Shown one piece after another: positions 24,162 to 33,122 of a DNA stretch of 64,000 bases (position 1 is its first letter; every line of letters begins with the position of its first letter). The DNA is taken from the NCBI GenBank assembly GCA_024235175.1, contig JACKMX010000003.1, positions 62,001 to 126,000 on the forward strand, given 5' to 3'. The DNA is from Chromatiaceae bacterium (GTDB lineage Bacteria > Pseudomonadota > Gammaproteobacteria > Chromatiales > Chromatiaceae). The notes beneath the pieces were generated by a model. That model saw only the letters and a program-made list of their open reading frames with translations. It did not search any database and had not been told where the DNA came from. The translations under genes and the position numbers were made by a program.

Positions 24162-25963
24162 ATCAGCCGGGCACACGGGATGCGGTGCGGTTGGCCGATC
24201 GTGTCTGGTGGGTTGGCTGCTACCAGCCCGATGATGCGTTACAGGGGAACAGCTATCTGATTGAGCAGGGAGACCAGTCGGTATTGATAGATCCCGGCTC
24301 ACGGCTGGCTTTTACGGAAACACTGCGCAAGATCGAACAGGTTGTTCCCTTTTCCTCTATCCGCTGGTTTGTTTGCCACCATCAGGATCCATCGGTGACC
24401 AGTTCGCTGACGCTCGTCGATACGCTTATAGAGCGTGAGGATGCACGTATTATCAGCCACTGGCGGGCGGCGGAGATTATCCGGCACTATGCATTGAAGA
24501 TTCCCATCTGGCTGGTGGAGGAAAACCAATGGCGGTTGCAGCTGCCAGACCGCCAGCTGCAGTTTATTTTTACTCCCTATGCACATTTCCCCTGCTCGTT
24601 TTGCAGTTTCGACTCTGCCACCGGCACGCTGTTTTCAAGCGAGCTTCTTGCCGGGCAACGGCAAGGTGAATCGCTCTACGCAGAAGAGGACAAGGAGTAT
24701 TTTGAGGCAATCCGGCCTTTTCACGAGCACTACTTTCCCAGCCGTGAAGTGCTAAACCAGGCGTTGAGCCGCATAGAGAGTTATCCGGTCGAGATGATCG
24801 CACCCCAGCATGGTCATGTGCTGCCCGGGCATCTGATCGCAAATATTATCAATGAACTAAAGGGGCTTGAATGCGGCCTCTATCTGATGGCGGAAAAAGA
24901 CACGGATATTTTGCGTCTCTCCCGTCTGAATGCGATGCTCAAGGATATCACCTCGACCATGGTGATATCCCGTGACTTTCGCGAAATCGCTGATCGACTG
25001 CTGGTGATTCTGAAACGGGCGATGCCGGCGGAAGCTCTCGAGTTCTACGTTCAGCTTGAAGACGATACGGTGCTCCACCTGGCGCCCGAGAGCCGCTACC
25101 GGGGGGTTGCCGCATCTCCTCCGCGTCAGATTTCCAGGATGTTCGGAATCAGCAGGGAGGGTTGGCAGGCGAGGATGGAGAGCTGTTTCAAACCGGTCAT
25201 GCTGCAGCGTTTACATGGAACCACGAATTGCCAACATCTGTTATTGCCACTGTTTAAAGGTAAAGAGGAGTGGATGTACGGTGTGGCGGTGATTACAGTC
25301 AGGGGTCAGATTGAGGTGGAGAGCGACATTTGCAAAATGATGGAGCAGATGTCGGCTGCGCTGCAGGTTGCGGTTGAGCGGGAAACCATATACCGCAGCA
25401 TTGAGCTGGAACGCCAGAAGTTTTATGAGCGCTCAATCCGGGATCCGTTGACCGGTCTTTTTACCCGTTTTTACATGGAAGATACCCTGCGCCGGTTGTT
25501 TGAGATCCATGACCGCTCCGGTGGCACTCCGGTTGCACTTGCGATGCTGGATGTGGATCATTTCAAACGGGTAAACGACCGTTACGGACATGTACGCGGC
25601 GACGAAGTATTATGCAGGGTTGCGCACATCATCCAGGCGGACGCGCGTGCGGGCGATCTGCCGGTTCGACTCGGCGGTGAGGAGTTTGGATTGATCGTGG
25701 TGGGCGAGCCGGCGGTGGAGATTGCATCAATCGCTGAACGGCTCCGGCAGAAGATCTCCTCGACCCGTTTTCAGGGAACATTTTCCGGTCTGCGCGTGAC
25801 CATCAGCACAGGCACTGCGCTGCGGCAGGTTGGGGAGTCCATACCTGGTTTTATCGAACGCGCTGATCTGGCGCTTTATCAGGCCAAAAAACAAGGCAGG
25901 AACCGGGTCTGCAGCGCTGAATCAACCGGTGGTCCGGGGCAGTGGACGCTGCTTTTTGATTGA
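24158..25963 (+). CDS. ODP-like metallo-beta-lactamase fold / GAF-like / GGDEF protein
   Basis: The N-terminal 230 residues are a metallo-beta-lactamase fold of the flavodiiron/ODP type: 'NSYLIEQGDQSVLIDPGS', then the metal motif 'CHHQDPSVTSS' in place of HxHxDH, 'ISHWRAAEII', 'TPYAHFPCSFC' and 'IAPQHGHVLPG'. ODP domains hold a diiron site that binds oxygen in bacterial signalling proteins. A middle region (about 255-415) looks like a GAF domain, and residues about 430-590 are a GGDEF domain with intact 'LGGEEFGLIVV'. The likely job is oxygen-controlled (or NO-controlled) cyclic di-GMP synthesis. It starts at GTG overlapping the stand-alone GGDEF gene, so the pair should be expressed together. 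Confidence 0.85.
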   Translation: MNQPGTRDAVRLADRVWWVGCYQPDDALQGNSYLIEQGDQSVLIDPGSRLAFTETLRKIEQVVPFSSIRWFVCHHQDPSVTSSLTLVDTLIEREDARIISHWRAAEIIRHYALKIPIWLVEENQWRLQLPDRQLQFIFTPYAHFPCSFCSFDSATGTLFSSELLAGQRQGESLYAEEDKEYFEAIRPFHEHYFPSREVLNQALSRIESYPVEMIAPQHGHVLPGHLIANIINELKGLECGLYLMAEKDTDILRLSRLNAMLKDITSTMVISRDFREIADRLLVILKRAMPAEALEFYVQLEDDTVLHLAPESRYRGVAASPPRQISRMFGISREGWQARMESCFKPVMLQRLHGTTNCQHLLLPLFKGKEEWMYGVAVITVRGQIEVESDICKMMEQMSAALQVAVERETIYRSIELERQKFYERSIRDPLTGLFTRFYMEDTLRRLFEIHDRSGGTPVALAMLDVDHFKRVNDRYGHVRGDEVLCRVAHIIQADARAGDLPVRLGGEEFGLIVVGEPAVEIASIAERLRQKISSTRFQGTFSGLRVTISTGTALRQVGESIPGFIERADLALYQAKKQGRNRVCSAESTGGPGQWTLLFD

Positions 25964-25976
25964 CGGAGATATGGTG

Positions 25977-26435
25977 ATGAACGGACGCTTGTTCCTTGCA
26001 ACGGTTGCCGGATTACTGGTTGTGTCTGCAATTCACGCTGAGGTTTATCGTTGGGTGGACGAGCGGGGGAAAGTCCATTTCAGCGACCGGCCCAATCAGG
26101 GAGGGGCACAAAAACTGGAGATCAACGAGCCATCTGACGCAGCGGGAATTGATCAACAACGGCTCGACGCCGAGCGCAGGATGCAGCAGGAGAAATTATT
26201 GGATGCCTATCGCGAAGAGCGGGAGCTCAGGCAGCAGGAGCGCCGCAAGGCAGAGGAAGCTGAGCGACAACGCTCCACCAACTGTGCCTACGCGCGCAAC
26301 AGGCTGCGCGAATATGGAAATTCCAGGCTGTATGAGCCGCTGGAGGATGGAGGGCGCCGCTATCTGGATAGCGACGAACGGCAGCGGGAGATTGACCGGG
26401 TCCGGGCGTCAGTGGAGCACTGGTGCAACTATTGA
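25977..26435 (+). CDS. DUF4124 domain periplasmic protein
   Basis: The 152-residue protein has a signal peptide (MNGRLFLATVAGLLVVSAIHA) and then the DUF4124 motif 'EVYRWVDERGKVHFSDRPN'. A long charged coiled-coil stretch follows (about 60-110), then a C-terminal block 'CAYARNRLREYGNSRLYEPLEDGGRRYLDSDERQREIDRVRASVEHWC', whose two cysteines may pair. Proteins of this type are common exported proteins of unknown function in gammaproteobacteria. ATG 25977 is preferred over ATG 25971 because CGGAG then sits eight bases upstream. It starts 13 bp after the ODP-GGDEF gene, so it may be part of that operon. Confidence 0.85.
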   Translation: MNGRLFLATVAGLLVVSAIHAEVYRWVDERGKVHFSDRPNQGGAQKLEINEPSDAAGIDQQRLDAERRMQQEKLLDAYREERELRQQERRKAEEAERQRSTNCAYARNRLREYGNSRLYEPLEDGGRRYLDSDERQREIDRVRASVEHWCNY

Positions 26436-26456
26436 CCGAGTATCGCGTCTGGTGAG

Positions 26457-29042
26457 TTATCCGGGCTGACTACCCTGTTTCCTGGAAATGTGCCAGTAGC
26501 CCTGGTGAATCATCTCTGTAATCTCCCGCGGTCCCACCGGATGGCTGAAAATATAACCCTGAATCTCATCGCAGCGTACCTTGCGCAGGTATTCCATCTG
26601 CTCATCGGTTTCGACTCCTTCTGCAATCACGCTCAGATTCAGATTATGCGCCATGGAAATTATTGCACTGCAGATAGCGGCGTCGTTGGCCGCATCCGGA
26701 AGCTCCTTGATAAATGAACTGTCGATTTTAATGCGGTCAATCGCAAGCCGTTTGAGATAGCTGAGAGAGGAGTAACCTGTGCCGAAATCGTCGATTGCAA
26801 TGCGGAAACCCTGAACTGAAAGCATATTTATCAGGCTCTCCATAAAGCCGGCATTCTCCATCAACGTACTCTCGGTTATCTCCAGTTCGATGAGCTCCTG
26901 TGCGACGCCGCTCGCCTTTACAATACTCTTCAGGCGATCGGCGAAATCGCTCTGTTTAAGCTGCAGCAGAGAAATATTGACCGAGACTTTCAGACCCTCG
27001 AATCCCTCCTGCTGCCAGCGGGCAGCCTGTCTGCAGGCCATCTCCATAATCTGATCACCCATGCGATGGATCAATCCGGTCTCTTCGGCAACCTTAATGA
27101 AGATATCGGGAGGTGTCTCCTCAAGACCGTGGTGCTGCCATCGTGCCAGTGCCTCCAGCCCAATGATATCGCCGCTGCGCAGATCGAATTGCGGCTGATA
27201 CTCCAGGGTTATGGTCTTCTGTTCGATAGCCCTGCGCAATCCATTCTCTATGGTCAGGCTCCAGCGTACCGGATCACTCATATCGGATGCGAAGAACTGG
27301 AAACCGTTGCCGCCCAGATCCTTCGCCCGGTACATTGCGGTATCCGCATATTTGATCAGTTCCTCGCTGGTGGTGGCGTCGTTGGGGAACATCGAGATGC
27401 CGATGCTGGGAGTCATGAACAGCTCCTGCCCTTCCACCAGTAGCGGGGTTTGAAACGCCTTCACCACCTTTTCAGCGACCAGAACGGTGTCGAAGTTTTC
27501 GTTGATGTCCTGAATGATTATGGTGAACTCGTCGCCGCCCAGTCTGGACAGGGTATCCGTCTGGCGTATGCACTTGTTGAGACGTTCTGCGGTAAGTTGC
27601 AGTACTTTGTCTCCCACACTGTGGCCAAGTGTATCGTTGACATTTTTGAAGCGGTCCAGATCAACGAAGAACAGGGCAAGTCGGGACTCTTTTCTATTGG
27701 CATATTTCAGTGCCTGATTCAGCCGGTCATTGAAAAGCTGACGGTTGGGCAGCCCGGTAAGCACATCATGATACGCCAGTCGATGCAGCCGCTCCTGAAC
27801 CTGTTTCTGGCGTGAAACATCCGAGTAGATGCCAAGGTAGTGAGTGGGGTGCTGATTCTTGTCGGTGATAGCCGTCAGGCTTAACCACTGGGGGTGTATT
27901 TCACCCTCTTTGTTGCGGTTCCAGATCTCCCCTTCCCACTGACCTTTCAATCGTAGCTGGCGCCAGATATTGGTAAAGAAATCCTTGTTATGGTGAACGG
28001 AGGTCAATTTGCGGATGGACTGTCCGGCAATATCAGCGGGCTGGAAACCGGTTGAGACGAAAAAAGCCGGGTTGGCCGAGAGAATCACGCCGCCCGGATC
28101 GGTGACAATGATACCCTCTGGAGAGTGGGTGATGACTTTGCTTGCGAGCGCCATGCGCTGCATGCGCTGCTGGCGTCCGCTGACCTGTGCGGTGCCGATC
28201 AATGCCATGACCGCCATAACCAGAATATAGATCTGTAGTGGCAAGTGGTTGGGATGAGGATTGCTGTTGACAAAAAGACCCTGACCCGAGTAACTGCCCC
28301 AGACCGCTGAACCTGCAAGCGCAAGCAGTACCAGCGTGGTGGTACGCGAACGGAATCTGAGAAATGCCCAGGCGATTAAAGGAAAAGGCAGATAGGAGAG
28401 TGGATAGCTGTGAGCTGTGTCAGGTATCAGTTCGCCTTGCAGATAGATGCATATGACCACCGTGGTCAATGCCAGTATAAATGCCTCGAACCAGTGCCAG
28501 AGGTGTTCGGAAGTGTTGCGTGTACGCCATGCGACTACCAGTGGGGTGACCAGGATTATGCCGATTGTGTGAGAGAGCCAGACAGATTTCGAGACCTGCA
28601 ACAATGAGTCGCGGGTTGCGTTGCCATCGAGATAAAGAACCGTCATGCCTGCCAGAGCAGCGAACAGGGGGGCAAACAGCGCAGTTGTTAACAAAAACTT
28701 ACCCAACTGCCCGCTACTGTGCATCAGCCTGTGTGAAGGCCCCTGCCTCAGTATCAGATTGCCGGCCACCAATGCGGCCGCGACCGCAGCCACTGCATGC
28801 ACTGCGCTGTTGACGATGGAGAGATTATTAGATTGAAAAGCCAGCAGGGCCCCGACAAGAATCCCCGGGAGTACCCAGTACCCATGCAGTATCACCCCGG
28901 CCAGAGCGAACCCGGCGGCCAGCCATACCGGTATGTTTACCAAATCCCCTTTGGTTAGAAACAGGGTGGCGTAAACGCTCAAAAAATAGAGCAACCCATA
29001 GCTGAGCCATGGTGGAATACCGGGCAGGTAAACTGACTTCAT
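26457..29042 (-). CDS. MASE1-PAS-GGDEF-EAL membrane signalling protein
   Basis: This 861-residue protein has four modules. Residues about 1-285 are a MASE1-type sensor with eight or nine membrane helices. Residues about 300-410 are a PAS domain (SPEGIIVTDPGGVILSANPAFFVSTGF). Residues about 425-590 are a GGDEF domain with intact 'LGGDEFTIIIQ'. Residues about 605-850 are an EAL domain with 'LEALARWQHH', 'EITESTLM', 'AIDDFGTGYSSLSYL' and 'AEGVET'. Both catalytic motifs look complete, so it could make and degrade cyclic di-GMP; which dominates is unknown. It is convergent with the DUF4124 gene and is the third c-di-GMP protein in 5.5 kb. Confidence 0.93.
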   Translation of the reverse strand: MKSVYLPGIPPWLSYGLLYFLSVYATLFLTKGDLVNIPVWLAAGFALAGVILHGYWVLPGILVGALLAFQSNNLSIVNSAVHAVAAVAAALVAGNLILRQGPSHRLMHSSGQLGKFLLTTALFAPLFAALAGMTVLYLDGNATRDSLLQVSKSVWLSHTIGIILVTPLVVAWRTRNTSEHLWHWFEAFILALTTVVICIYLQGELIPDTAHSYPLSYLPFPLIAWAFLRFRSRTTTLVLLALAGSAVWGSYSGQGLFVNSNPHPNHLPLQIYILVMAVMALIGTAQVSGRQQRMQRMALASKVITHSPEGIIVTDPGGVILSANPAFFVSTGFQPADIAGQSIRKLTSVHHNKDFFTNIWRQLRLKGQWEGEIWNRNKEGEIHPQWLSLTAITDKNQHPTHYLGIYSDVSRQKQVQERLHRLAYHDVLTGLPNRQLFNDRLNQALKYANRKESRLALFFVDLDRFKNVNDTLGHSVGDKVLQLTAERLNKCIRQTDTLSRLGGDEFTIIIQDINENFDTVLVAEKVVKAFQTPLLVEGQELFMTPSIGISMFPNDATTSEELIKYADTAMYRAKDLGGNGFQFFASDMSDPVRWSLTIENGLRRAIEQKTITLEYQPQFDLRSGDIIGLEALARWQHHGLEETPPDIFIKVAEETGLIHRMGDQIMEMACRQAARWQQEGFEGLKVSVNISLLQLKQSDFADRLKSIVKASGVAQELIELEITESTLMENAGFMESLINMLSVQGFRIAIDDFGTGYSSLSYLKRLAIDRIKIDSSFIKELPDAANDAAICSAIISMAHNLNLSVIAEGVETDEQMEYLRKVRCDEIQGYIFSHPVGPREITEMIHQGYWHISRKQGSQPG

Positions 29043-29164
29043 AATACTTGGGAAACATTACCTCGTTGATGTAGCCCTGTCCGTCTTCCGCAATCGTCGA
29101 AGGCAACCTGTAGGCTAGTGCTTACACCGTTGAAATTAATAAGATAGTGATAGTATGACAAGAA

Positions 29165-29845
29165 TCATAACTGGTGTAACCCTGCTGCATGCTCAAGTTC
29201 CGTTAATGATGCGGATATTTGGTCCGGTTCCACGCCCCAGGGGTCGAATGGAACGGACGGATTGCGTCTCACCCAGGCGGTATTGAAACCCACTGCGCTG
29301 GCTCCCAGTACATCGAAAGGGTTGCTGGAGATTAACCAACAGTGCTCCACCGGTGTATCCGATCGCATGCTGAAGTGTCGATAGATTGCCGGATCGGGCT
29401 TGAAGGTGCGAATCTCGTCCGCACTGACAATATCCAGGAAAAAGTGGTCTATGCCGGCATAGCGAAGCAGCGCATCCACATCTTGCGCAAGACCGTTGGA
29501 AAAGGCATATATTTTGTGCCCAAGAGACTTCAGTCTGGGCAGTGCTCCGAGGGCATCCCCGAAAGCCGGCAGCCGACGGTAGGACGCCATCAGGTGTGAC
29601 ACCTGCTCCTCTGTCAGCGGGGCCGACAATTCGGCACTGACATACTCCAGGGCATCGCGTGTGCATACGGAGAAATCCCGATACTCTCCCATTAATCCCC
29701 GCCGGAAAGAGTATTCCAGCTGCTTGTCCCGCCATCGTTGGGAGAAGGCCGGTGCCAGATCGCCCATCATCCCGGTCAGTTCCCGGACGACTCCCGCTGT
29801 GTCGATAAGCGTGCCGTATACGTCGAAAGCGAGGGTTTTTGGCAT
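29165..29845 (-). CDS. Haloacid dehalogenase type II (L-2-haloacid dehalogenase-like)
   Basis: This is a 226-residue HAD hydrolase of the type II haloacid dehalogenase group. The nucleophile Asp lies in 'LAFDVYGTLIDTAG' (D8), the second motif in 'IYAFSNGLAQDVDALLRYAG', the lysine in 'TFKPDPAIYRHF', and the final motif in 'HCWLISSNPFDVLGASAVGFNTAWVRR' (SSNPFD in place of SSN-WD). These motifs separate it from the phosphoglycolate phosphatases. It would release halide from 2-haloacids, or act on a related substrate. AAGGAG lies eight bases before ATG 29845, so the longer frame is discarded. It is divergent from polA with 86 bp between starts. Confidence 0.85.
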   Translation of the reverse strand: MPKTLAFDVYGTLIDTAGVVRELTGMMGDLAPAFSQRWRDKQLEYSFRRGLMGEYRDFSVCTRDALEYVSAELSAPLTEEQVSHLMASYRRLPAFGDALGALPRLKSLGHKIYAFSNGLAQDVDALLRYAGIDHFFLDIVSADEIRTFKPDPAIYRHFSMRSDTPVEHCWLISSNPFDVLGASAVGFNTAWVRRNPSVPFDPWGVEPDQISASLTELEHAAGLHQL

Positions 29846-29931
29846 CTCTTTGCTCCTTGAAATTTGCGGTTTTGGGTCGTTCGACAATTGCGGTATGCTG
29901 CAATGAACATCTTTTTGAGTATAGCCTGCCC

Positions 29932-32631
29932 ATGAGTTCAAGCACCCCCCTGATTCTGGTTGACGGTTCCTCCTATCTGTTTCGCGCCTACCATGCACTG
30001 CCACCACTGACAAATTCGAAGGGGGAAGCGACCGGTGCCATCGTCGGTGTCATCAACATGCTGCGCAAACTGATCGCCGAGTACCAGCCTGAGTACATAG
30101 CCGTAGTGTTTGATGCGCCTGGCGGCACCTTCCGCAATGAGATTCACGACCAGTACAAAGCCAACCGCCCTCCAATGCCGGATGATCTGCGCGGGCAGAT
30201 CGAGCCGCTGCACCGAATCGTCAGGGCGATGGGAGTACCGCTGCTGATTGAACGCGGGGTGGAGGCGGACGACGTTATCGGCACCCTGGCCGCGCGGGCT
30301 TCAGCGCAGGGCATGAGCACACTGATCTCCACCGGTGACAAGGATATGGCGCAACTGGTGGATGCAAAAACCACACTGATCAACACTATGACCAATGTGG
30401 TAATGGACAGGGATGGGGTCATCGATAAGTTCGGTGTGGCGCCTGAGCAGATTATCGACTATCTGGCGCTGGTCGGGGACAGCGTGGACAACATTCCGGG
30501 AGTACCCATGTGCGGGCCCAAGACCGCTGTAAAGTGGTTGGCCCAGTACCATAATCTGGATGAGTTGATGGCCCGTGCAGATGAGATCAAGGGCAAGGTC
30601 GGCGAGTCTTTACGGGCGAGTCTCGAACAGCTGCCGGTGTCACGCGACTTGGCCACCATCCGCCGTGAACTGGTGCTGGAATTGGGGCCTGAAGATCTAC
30701 AACCGGGCGATCAGGATACCGAATCGTTGCGGAATCTGTATCAGCAGATAGAGTCGCGACGACTGCTGGAGAGCCTGGAGCCGGAGACCCCGTCAGCAGT
30801 GGTTGAGCCCGTTATCTCCGCAGACTATCAGGTGGTGCTGAGCGAACAGGCATTTCATGACTGGCTGGAGAAACTGCGGGCGGCGGAGCTTTTTGCATTC
30901 GATACCGAGACTACCAGCCTCGACTATATGCAGGCGGAGGTCGTCGGGATATCTTTTTCCACAGAGCCGGGTATAGCAGCCTATGTCCCGGTCGCACATG
31001 ACTATTCAGGTGTGCCGGGACAGCTGCGCAGGGATTATGTTTTAAAGGAAATTAAGCCGTTGCTTGAGAGCCCTGATAAGCAGAAACTGGGGCAGAACCT
31101 CAAATATGATATGAGCGTACTGGCCCGTTACGGCATAGAGATGGATGGGATCGCCTACGACACCATGCTGGAGTCCTATGTGCTTGATTCAACGGCCACC
31201 CGGCATGACATGGACTCCCTGGCCCGAAAGTACCTCAATCACGACACCATCAAATACGAAGACGTTGCGGGCAAGGGTGCCAGGCAGCTGCGTTTTGATC
31301 GGGTGCCGCTGGAGCTGGCTGGGCCCTATGCCGCAGAAGACGCGGATATCACGCTGCGGCTGCACCTTGAGATCTGGCCGAAAATTGATCAGGAGGCTTC
31401 TCTCTCCAGGTTATTCCGGGAGGTGGAGATGCCTCTCATACCGGTCCTGTCGCGCATGGAGAGGTGCGGTGTACGCATCGACAGTGACATGCTCGAAAAA
31501 CAGAGCAGGGAGCTAAAGGAACGGATGGATGCGTTGGAGCAACAGGCTTACGCTGCTGCGGGACGCCCATTCAACCTGGGTTCGCCGAAACAGATCGGGG
31601 AGATCTTTTTCGACGAGTTGAAACTGCCTGTTGTCACCAAGACGCCGAAAGGGGCGCCATCTACCGCTGAGTCGGTGCTGCAGGAGCTGGCAGAACGCGG
31701 CTTCGAGCTGCCGGCGTTGATTCTGGAGCACCGCGGTCTGGCCAAGCTGAAGTCAACCTATACCGATAAACTGCCACTTATGGTGAATGCAGAGAGCGGT
31801 CGGTTGCACACTTCTTACCATCAGGCGGTTGCCGCTACAGGTCGTCTGAGTTCGTCGGATCCGAATCTGCAGAACATTCCGGTAAGAAGTTTGGAGGGCC
31901 GGAAGATAAGGCAGGCTTTTGTGCCGGATCCGGGTTTTAAAATGGTGGCTGCAGATTACTCACAGATTGAGCTGCGCATAATGGCCCACTTGTCAGGTGA
32001 TGCGGGGCTGCTGCAGGCATTTGCTTCCGGTCAGGATGTGCATAGCGCAACTGCGGCCGAGGTGTTCGGGGTGGATTCACTGGAACAGGTCAGCGCGGAG
32101 CAGCGGCGTTCGGCCAAAGCGATCAACTTCGGGCTGATCTACGGCATGTCGGCGTTTGGTCTTGCCCGGCAGTTGGGTATAGAGCGCGGCGCGGCACAGG
32201 CTTATGTGGATCTCTACTTCGAGAGATATCCCGGTGTGCGGGAGTTTATGGAGCGTATCCGGATCGAGGCGCATGAGCGCGGCTTCGTGGAGACGGTGTT
32301 TGGCCGGCGTCTTTATCTGCCCGAAATCAACGCCCGCAATGGTCAGCGCCGTGCGGCGGCGGAACGCACCGCGATCAACGCACCGATGCAGGGGAGTGCT
32401 TCGGATATTATCAAGCGCGCCATGTTGGTGGCAGATAACTGGATTCAAAGAGAAAAACCCCCTTTGCGGATGATAATGCAGGTGCATGATGAACTCGTGT
32501 TTGAGGTCGAAAGGAGTTTTCTCGGCCAGGCCAAGAAGCGGATAGTCGACATTATGCAGGGTGCTGCCGCGCTGCAGGTGCCGCTGCTGGTGGATGTGGG
32601 GGTCGGCGACAACTGGGATGAGGCGCACTGA
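29932..32631 (+). CDS. polA: DNA polymerase I
   Basis: The 899-residue protein has the full three-domain layout. Residues about 1-290 are the 5'-3' nuclease (LVDGSSYLFRAYHALPPL, GVEADDVIGTLA, GDKDMAQLV, GDSVDNIPGV). Residues about 310-500 are the proofreading exonuclease with its acidic pair retained (FAFDTETTSLDY). Residues about 530-899 are the polymerase, with 'TGRLSSSDPNLQNIPVR', 'ADYSQIELRIMAHLSGD', 'RRSAKAINFGLIYGMSAFGLA' and 'QVHDELVFEV'. It serves repair and Okazaki-fragment maturation. ATG 29932 begins 'MSSSTPLILVDGSSYLFRAYH'; upstream in-frame codons read into the divergent promoter and are rejected. The gap to engB downstream contains a candidate small RNA. Confidence 0.97.
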   Translation: MSSSTPLILVDGSSYLFRAYHALPPLTNSKGEATGAIVGVINMLRKLIAEYQPEYIAVVFDAPGGTFRNEIHDQYKANRPPMPDDLRGQIEPLHRIVRAMGVPLLIERGVEADDVIGTLAARASAQGMSTLISTGDKDMAQLVDAKTTLINTMTNVVMDRDGVIDKFGVAPEQIIDYLALVGDSVDNIPGVPMCGPKTAVKWLAQYHNLDELMARADEIKGKVGESLRASLEQLPVSRDLATIRRELVLELGPEDLQPGDQDTESLRNLYQQIESRRLLESLEPETPSAVVEPVISADYQVVLSEQAFHDWLEKLRAAELFAFDTETTSLDYMQAEVVGISFSTEPGIAAYVPVAHDYSGVPGQLRRDYVLKEIKPLLESPDKQKLGQNLKYDMSVLARYGIEMDGIAYDTMLESYVLDSTATRHDMDSLARKYLNHDTIKYEDVAGKGARQLRFDRVPLELAGPYAAEDADITLRLHLEIWPKIDQEASLSRLFREVEMPLIPVLSRMERCGVRIDSDMLEKQSRELKERMDALEQQAYAAAGRPFNLGSPKQIGEIFFDELKLPVVTKTPKGAPSTAESVLQELAERGFELPALILEHRGLAKLKSTYTDKLPLMVNAESGRLHTSYHQAVAATGRLSSSDPNLQNIPVRSLEGRKIRQAFVPDPGFKMVAADYSQIELRIMAHLSGDAGLLQAFASGQDVHSATAAEVFGVDSLEQVSAEQRRSAKAINFGLIYGMSAFGLARQLGIERGAAQAYVDLYFERYPGVREFMERIRIEAHERGFVETVFGRRLYLPEINARNGQRRAAAERTAINAPMQGSASDIIKRAMLVADNWIQREKPPLRMIMQVHDELVFEVERSFLGQAKKRIVDIMQGAAALQVPLLVDVGVGDNWDEAH

Positions 32632-32764
32632 TATGTAAGGCACCTTCGGCCAGTAGCCGCATTGTGCAATTGCTAATCTGGCACGCCTTTCTTGAAACCA
32701 TAGGGTTTGAATATCTTTCTTGTTGATTATTAAGAAAAAAACTTGTTGCGCCTTGGCGCCGGAA

Positions 32765-32930
32765 AAATATGTTCGCAGCGGGAACTATGTCTGATGGCCC
32801 CTGTCTTATTTGATAAGCGCCATCTGGCGTGGGGTCGCTTCTCCCCGAGCGGCTCCAGGTCCGGCTACCCCTGCCGGACCACCAGGTCCCGGATGTCTTC
32901 TTCCCCTTAGGCACCGGGATCTTTTTTTTG
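32765..32930 (+). ncRNA. Candidate structured small RNA between polA and engB
   Basis: Reading the + strand, three stems follow in order, then a terminator. Stem 1: GATGGC (32793-32798) pairs GCCATC (32819-32824) and encloses CTTAT/ATAAG (32805-32809 with 32813-32817). Stem 2: GGGG/CCCC around 8 nt (32831-32846). Stem 3: GGTCCGGC/GCCGGACC (32858-32865 with 32873-32880, 7-nt loop). Terminator stem: GGTCCCGG/CCGGGATC (32885-32892 with 32914-32921, one G-U), followed by eight T residues (32922-32929). The position matches that of spf (Spot 42) in enterics, between polA and engB, but I see no sequence likeness. The 5' end is unknown; a weak TTGTTG (32743-32748) plus AT-rich -10 zone is a possible promoter. 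Confidence 0.6.
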
Positions 32931-33122
32931 TCTCTGCAGATACCCAGAAGCAGCGGTTTTGATCCGGCAGACAGAGTGTTTTGGACTGCACAAGCATTTT
33001 AATGATAAGTCGTTGATTGAAATTAACTATTCATGCATTCAGAGTCAGACCGGTGATGGATGCGGGTTAAGGCTTCAATCAGATTAAACGGGTGAAAACT
33101 TCACCACTTTGCATATATACGG

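Noticed and set aside
32767..32790. Likeness of 'atgttcgcagcggg' to the 5' part of 6S RNA
   Set aside because: Only a short stretch is similar; the closing stem, large central bubble and 3' half of 6S are missing, and 6S normally lies next to zapA.
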